Assembly: GCA_964456445.1 (NCBI GenBank)
Contig: CAYWBI010000119.1
Location: 1 to 11,515 of the forward strand
Origin: CAYWBI01 sp964456445
GTDB lineage: Bacteria > Calditrichota > Calditrichia > Calditrichales > J004
DNA length: 11,515 nucleotides
Direction of reading: 5' to 3'
This document shows, in pieces, positions 7,602 through 11,515 of this stretch; within the stretch, counting starts at the first letter, position 1; each line of letters starts with the position of its first letter. The notes below the pieces were generated by a model. It worked only from the letters and a program-made list of their open reading frames with translations. It was not told where the DNA came from and did not search any database. The translations under genes were made by a program, and so were the position numbers.

Positions 7602-7765
7602 TCATTTTAAATGAAATTTAAGACGCCTTGCACCGGATATATGCCCTTCACTTATTTCAGCTTGAATATCAGTATAAAAAAAATAAATTATGGTCCGAAA
7701 TAACTGCAATACCGATTGTCTATATATCTGTAATTGTTCCAATGATAAAAAAGAGGAATAAGATT

Positions 7766-10700
7766 TTGAATAAATTATTCCGGTTTATTTTATTATTTAT
7801 AATTTTAGTTGGATTCTCAACGGCAAAACGTAATGATGATGGGCATGAATTAGCAACTGTCTATAAAACCGGCGCCATGGACCCGGTCAAAACACTCTCC
7901 AATATCGGCAATATATCCTATTGGCTTTACAATGACGGGAAATCAGGACATGCTCCTAATGGAGATGACGGTGCAATCTACCCACGGGGCACTGCCGGAG
8001 TAATATATCAGGACGGGCTTGTATGGGGCGCAAAAGTAAACGGTAAGGTATATGTCGGAGGTCAGGCCTACCGGATAGGGACGCAGGCCCTGTCGGACCA
8101 CATTTACCGTATCCGGCGGGATTGGAAAAAGATAAGCGGCGCAGATGTTTTTGAAGATGTGCAACAGTTGTATGGCTTACCGGTTTCTTCCATTACCACT
8201 GATATTTTGCAGAGTGTTATAGATCAATATAAAAAAGACTGGAAAGAGTGGCCCGTGGAACAAGGCGCCCCTTATGTTGATGTTAATCATAACGGTATTT
8301 ATGATCCGGTTCTGGATAAACAGGGGACGCCGGACTTTTACAAGGGCGATTATCCCGGTATTAAAGGGGCATCCCAGGTAATTTGGTATAAAGTAAACGA
8401 TCAGGATAGCAGCAGAACCAATAATATGTGTGGTTCTGGTCCAATGGGTATTGAGGAGCAGGTAACTGTTTGGGCATATGGTCAACCGGATAATAAGACT
8501 GGACAAGCCATTTATAAAATGTATAGATTAAAAAATATTTCACAGAATACTTTCAATGAAATGTACCTGGCCCAATGGGCTGACATCGATGTCGGCAATT
8601 ATACAGACGATCTAGTGGGCTGTGATTCCCTGCGCAGCACTGCTTTTGCCTATAACGGTGAACCACAAGATACCGATTATAACAAATATCACTTATCCCC
8701 ACCGGCCGTTGGTTACACGCTCTTGCAAGGGCCCATTGTACCTTCAGTGGGTGATACAGCCGTGTTTAACTTTCAAAATTTTTTTGATTATAAAAATTTA
8801 CCCATGACATCATTCAGTTATATTCCTTATCCCCATTATGAATGGGGGCCGGAACCTTATATCGTAACATATAAGGACAGCTTACAGTGGTATAATCTAT
8901 TACGTGGGTTTCAGCCCACGGAGGACATAGATGCCCCGACGCCTTTTACCCATCGTTCCAGTGGCAAGGTAACAAAATTCCCCTTGAACGGAGACCCGCT
9001 TACCGGAATTGGCGATGTTGACGGTAGCGGGGCAAACTATAAGGCAAATGACCGAAAAATATTATTGGATACTGGCCCTTTTTCCATGAAACCCGGTGAT
9101 GAGCAGGAAATGGTTATAGCATTGGTAGGCGGCTTGGGTACTGACAGACTAAACTCCATCAAAGTATTAAAAGATAACATGCGATATTGTCGTGAACTCT
9201 TTGAGTCAAACCGGGTAATTCCGAATGTTTCTTATAAACTGAAAAATGTGGGTGATAACCATTCTACAGTGTATTTATCGGTTGATCTTTCCGGGGAAAA
9301 AGGGGTACAGTCCTGCATAGCCGTACATAAGTCTGAATATTCGGACTATTCCTCAAATGAATTTTTTTTGTACGATGATGGTCTGCATAATGACGGGGAT
9401 AAAGGTGATGGGGTGTGGGGGGATTCGCTCAAATTATTGAATCGAAAATATCCCAGTTATTTTGATATTAAAGTTATAAAGAATGGAAAAAGTACTTATT
9501 ATGAAAAAGCTTTGACCGGGATCGTTCTTCGACAAGCCCCTTCGATTGGTGACTGGAATATTATATGGGAAGACGGTAAACAAGATAGAAAAATAAATAA
9601 TGACGAAACTGTTAAAATAAATTATGGAATTCGTTTAAAAAATATTTTACCCGAAATTGATACATTAATTTTTACCCTGAATGACCGGAATATATTTTTT
9701 CCATCTCTGTCTCCGGGGATGGATATTCATGATGCGTCGTATAATTTAAATCTCAAAGCTCATGGTGATACGGCTGATGTATGGTATAAAATGGAATTCG
9801 ACCATAACCGTGTGATTCAATCAACCGCTATTCCGGTAATAGAATGGGAAAAACCAGATATCTGGAAAGACACATTAAAGGTTGAAAATATCATAGGTAT
9901 GGGCCGGTGGTGCTTTCCCCGCGTTGCCGATCCCTCTTTAATTAAAGGATATGATTATTCGATTTCCTTTAAATTCGATTCGACAGATAATTTAATGTAT
10001 TGGAATTTAAAGAATATCTCCCTTGATAGAATTATTTTAAAAGACCAGTTATTGCAAAACGGGCCCAATCATGATTTTCCCATTGCTGATGGTATAATAT
10101 GGAATGTTTATAATGTTCAGCCAGGTATTGACGCAATTGTAGAAGTGGCCAATGGGAATGGTCCGTTGCCTAAATCAGAATGGGATAAAAAAGGGGCGCC
10201 TTTTCATGGAAATAATGTATGGCTTAGCCCAAGCGCCAAGAGCGATCTCAACCGATTTTATGTAAGCGCCAGCCATGGATCTATTACGATGGCAGAAGCA
10301 TTTAGCGTGATTGAAGCAGATATCAGAGAACTTGGGCAACATGATGTTGAGATACGGTTTACAGAAGATTCCTTGGCTTCAAAGCTAATATGGTTATGGG
10401 CTGGTGTTAATGATTATGCAAATGTTCCGTTAAAAGCGTACGATGTGGGTATTGGAACTTATGATGACCCATCGGATGATGTCCGTTTGTTGCCGGGAGC
10501 AATTTCCAAGGGAACTAAAGCAAGGTTTTTTGACTTTGATGGATCTACAGATCCACTATTAGGTTTTCCTACCACAGATTGGATAATTTTAAGAAGGCCT
10601 GTAAACGATAAAGGCTCTTATGAAAAATTTGATGCGGATATCTCATCCGGGAATTATTCTTATACTTGGTGGGCGCCAAATTCAGTCGCAATACTTGAAG

Positions 10701-11113
10701 ATTTGACGATTGCCGATTTTGACGGTGGGGGTACCTTGCCGGAACCCGGGACAATAATCCGCTTTATTACAAAAAAACCTTATAATAACGGTGATTCTTT
10801 AATAGTAAAGTCAAATGAATTGGTTGTAAATAAACAGTCTTATTTTCTAAATTATTTTCAATTAGGCCAGAATTATCCCAATCCTTTTAATCCATCAACC
10901 CATATTGACTATCAGTTGCCGGTTGCGTCTAAGGTAACTCTAACAATTTACAATCTATTAGGACAGAAGGTGCGTACATTGATAAACAAAAATCAACTGG
11001 CCGGAAACTATAATGTTATTTTTACTGCCAGTGGATTGGCCTCAGGCGTTTACATTTACCGATTGAAAGCCGGAAAATTTATCCAATCCCGGAAAATGCT
11101 ATTTTTGAAATAG
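7766..11113 (+). CDS. Large secreted protein with T9SS type A sorting domain
   Basis: This is a 1115-residue exported protein of unknown function. A Sec signal peptide covers about residues 1-20 (NKLFRFILLFIILVGFSTA). Residues 44-103 are shared at 50 of 60 positions with the next gene. DVNHNGIYD (172-180) resembles an Asp/Asn calcium-binding loop, and an Asp/Gly-rich motif (DDGLHNDGDKGDGVWGD, 537-553) resembles those in extracellular beta-sandwich proteins. The tail from about 1030 is a T9SS type A domain with QNYPNPFNPST (1035-1045) and a final KMLFLK, directing outer-membrane translocation. Start: TTG 7766 is preferred because GAGGA (7753-7757) precedes it by 8 nt. Its signal peptide length also matches that of the paralogue, and both starts follow GGAATAA. 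ATG 7742 (adding MIKKRNKI) is possible but has no ribosome binding site. The frame stays open to TTG 7628, which would bury the signal peptide. No enzymatic motif was recognised, so a surface-structural or binding role is only a guess. Confidence 0.88.
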   Translation: MNKLFRFILLFIILVGFSTAKRNDDGHELATVYKTGAMDPVKTLSNIGNISYWLYNDGKSGHAPNGDDGAIYPRGTAGVIYQDGLVWGAKVNGKVYVGGQAYRIGTQALSDHIYRIRRDWKKISGADVFEDVQQLYGLPVSSITTDILQSVIDQYKKDWKEWPVEQGAPYVDVNHNGIYDPVLDKQGTPDFYKGDYPGIKGASQVIWYKVNDQDSSRTNNMCGSGPMGIEEQVTVWAYGQPDNKTGQAIYKMYRLKNISQNTFNEMYLAQWADIDVGNYTDDLVGCDSLRSTAFAYNGEPQDTDYNKYHLSPPAVGYTLLQGPIVPSVGDTAVFNFQNFFDYKNLPMTSFSYIPYPHYEWGPEPYIVTYKDSLQWYNLLRGFQPTEDIDAPTPFTHRSSGKVTKFPLNGDPLTGIGDVDGSGANYKANDRKILLDTGPFSMKPGDEQEMVIALVGGLGTDRLNSIKVLKDNMRYCRELFESNRVIPNVSYKLKNVGDNHSTVYLSVDLSGEKGVQSCIAVHKSEYSDYSSNEFFLYDDGLHNDGDKGDGVWGDSLKLLNRKYPSYFDIKVIKNGKSTYYEKALTGIVLRQAPSIGDWNIIWEDGKQDRKINNDETVKINYGIRLKNILPEIDTLIFTLNDRNIFFPSLSPGMDIHDASYNLNLKAHGDTADVWYKMEFDHNRVIQSTAIPVIEWEKPDIWKDTLKVENIIGMGRWCFPRVADPSLIKGYDYSISFKFDSTDNLMYWNLKNISLDRIILKDQLLQNGPNHDFPIADGIIWNVYNVQPGIDAIVEVANGNGPLPKSEWDKKGAPFHGNNVWLSPSAKSDLNRFYVSASHGSITMAEAFSVIEADIRELGQHDVEIRFTEDSLASKLIWLWAGVNDYANVPLKAYDVGIGTYDDPSDDVRLLPGAISKGTKARFFDFDGSTDPLLGFPTTDWIILRRPVNDKGSYEKFDADISSGNYSYTWWAPNSVAILEDLTIADFDGGGTLPEPGTIIRFITKKPYNNGDSLIVKSNELVVNKQSYFLNYFQLGQNYPNPFNPSTHIDYQLPVASKVTLTIYNLLGQKVRTLINKNQLAGNYNVIFTASGLASGVYIYRLKAGKFIQSRKMLFLK

Positions 11114-11123
11114 CCCCTTTATC

Positions 11124-11154
11124 CCTATTTAATAATGTTTATTAAATAGGTTTT
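11124..11154 (+). terminator. AT-rich rho-independent terminator after the cargo gene
   Basis: CCTATTTAATAA (11124-11135) and TTATTAAATAGG (11139-11150) form a perfect 12-bp stem with a TGT loop, followed by TTTT (11151-11154). It begins 10 nt after the TAG stop. The stem is long but AT-rich and the T run is short, so termination may be incomplete and could allow read-through into the paralogue. Confidence 0.7.
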
Positions 11155-11155
11155 G

Positions 11156-11175
11156 TATCGTACTGCAGTACGATA
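11156..11175. promoter_or_regulatory. Perfect 20-bp palindrome, possible operator
   Basis: TATCGTACTGCAGTACGATA is identical to its reverse complement, centred on CTGCAG. It lies 29 bases before ATG 11205 and just upstream of TATAAT (11179-11184), so it would occupy the -35/spacer region of a promoter there. That is a classical place for a repressor or activator dimer. It could also form a cruciform or a second hairpin after the terminator. No matching copy is seen upstream of the first paralogue. Confidence 0.5.
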
Positions 11176-11204
11176 TTATATAATTGTTTGTCCGAAGGAA
11201 TAAA

Positions 11205-11515
11205 ATGATAAATTTTCGCATTTTCTTTTTCTGTTTTTTGTTGTTCTTGTTTAGTTATTTACAAGCTAAAAATAATGATCCGCAAAGCAACAATAAGAGT
11301 TTTCAAAAAACCAGCGCTCTTGATCCTTCGCGAACCCTCTCCAATATCGGCAATATATCCTACTGGCTTTACAATGACGGGAAATCGGGTCATGCTCCGG
11401 ACGGCAATGACGGCACCATTTATCCCCGTGGAACAAGCAATGTAATTTATATGGATGGTCTTGTGTGGGGCGCAAAGATAAACGGTAAGATACAAGTGGG
11501 CGGTCAGACTTACCG
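11205..11515 (+). CDS. Second secreted paralogue, 5' part (runs off the window)
   Basis: The first 103 codons are present. ATG 11205 follows GAAGGA (11194-11199) with 5 nt spacing. Residues 1-21 form a signal peptide with a very hydrophobic, Phe-rich core (RIFFFCFLLFLFSYLQA). From residue 45 the chain aligns with residues 44-103 of the preceding cargo protein at 50 of 60 positions, including ISYWLYNDGKSGHAP and DGLVWGAK. The two genes are therefore tandem paralogues. By analogy it is expected to end in a T9SS sorting domain, but that part lies outside the window. The gene has its own ribosome binding site and a possible promoter after the terminator and palindrome. Function is unknown. Confidence 0.85.
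   Translation, partial: MINFRIFFFCFLLFLFSYLQAKNNDPQSNNKSFQKTSALDPSRTLSNIGNISYWLYNDGKSGHAPDGNDGTIYPRGTSNVIYMDGLVWGAKINGKIQVGGQTY

Larger units (their letters stand above)
7201..7765. other. Divergent AT-rich gap between glgP and the T9SS cargo gene
   Basis: This 565-bp gap is clearly more AT-rich than the genes around it. Near glgP it holds that gene's ribosome binding site and a promoter-like pair on the minus strand. Near the cargo gene it holds a 21-nt interrupted dyad (7581-7601), a short TCATTT/AAATGA dyad (7602-7614), a TATAAT-like hexamer (7549-7554), and the Shine-Dalgarno-like GAGGA (7753-7757). An open frame extends upstream of the cargo gene to TTG 7628, but I do not think 7628-7765 is translated. 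Nothing else was recognised. Confidence 0.5.

Noticed and set aside
7628..7765. N-terminal extension of the large cargo protein from TTG 7628
   Set aside because: It would place about 46 residues ahead of a clean signal peptide, has no ribosome binding site, and the paralogue has no such extension.
7943..8164. Minus-strand open frame similar to another at 11259-11495
   Set aside because: The similarity between the two is explained by the duplicated sense-strand coding sequence; neither needs to be a gene.

Overview
The window suggests a bacterium of the FCB superphylum outside the classical Bacteroidia, for example a Calditrichota-, Ignavibacteriota-, Marinimicrobia- or KSB1-like lineage. 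The evidence is a type IX secretion (T9SS) type A sorting tail with the QNYPNPFNPST signature, a PorV/PorQ-like outer-membrane barrel, and moderate GC with AT-rich intergenic DNA. Phylum placement is inference; there is no rRNA gene or other marker here.

Layout. Bases 1-72 are the tail of an unidentified upstream gene. An oligoendopeptidase F gene (278-2077, +) follows. Next come two overlapping + strand envelope genes: a signal-peptide-bearing outer-membrane beta-barrel (2338-3162) and an EnvC-like coiled-coil/LytM protein (3152-4339) whose M23 domain has lost its zinc ligands. The convergent gap 4340-4653 holds a 171-bp inverted composite of four hairpins (4421-4591), which resembles a REPIN or a non-autonomous IS200/IS605-type element. 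A rho-independent terminator beside it serves the minus-strand glycogen phosphorylase gene (4654-7200, -). After a 565-bp AT-rich divergent gap comes a large secreted T9SS cargo protein (best start TTG 7766, end 11113). It is followed by a strong AT-rich terminator hairpin, a perfect 20-bp palindrome, and the first 103 codons of a second, paralogous secreted protein that runs off the window.

How the genes relate. The barrel/EnvC pair looks translationally coupled and concerns the cell envelope and cell-wall hydrolase control. The two cargo genes form a tandem paralogous family exported by Sec and then T9SS. Oligoendopeptidase F (peptide turnover) and glycogen phosphorylase (storage-glucan mobilisation) are cytoplasmic housekeeping enzymes with no evident link to their neighbours.

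The points most worth a second look are the REPIN-like element with compensatory stem changes, the 62-bp nearly identical tract shared by the two cargo paralogues within otherwise diverged synonymous sites, and the 20-bp palindrome upstream of the second paralogue. I found no CRISPR array, tRNA, rRNA or intact transposase gene. I did not identify a new multi-gene system.
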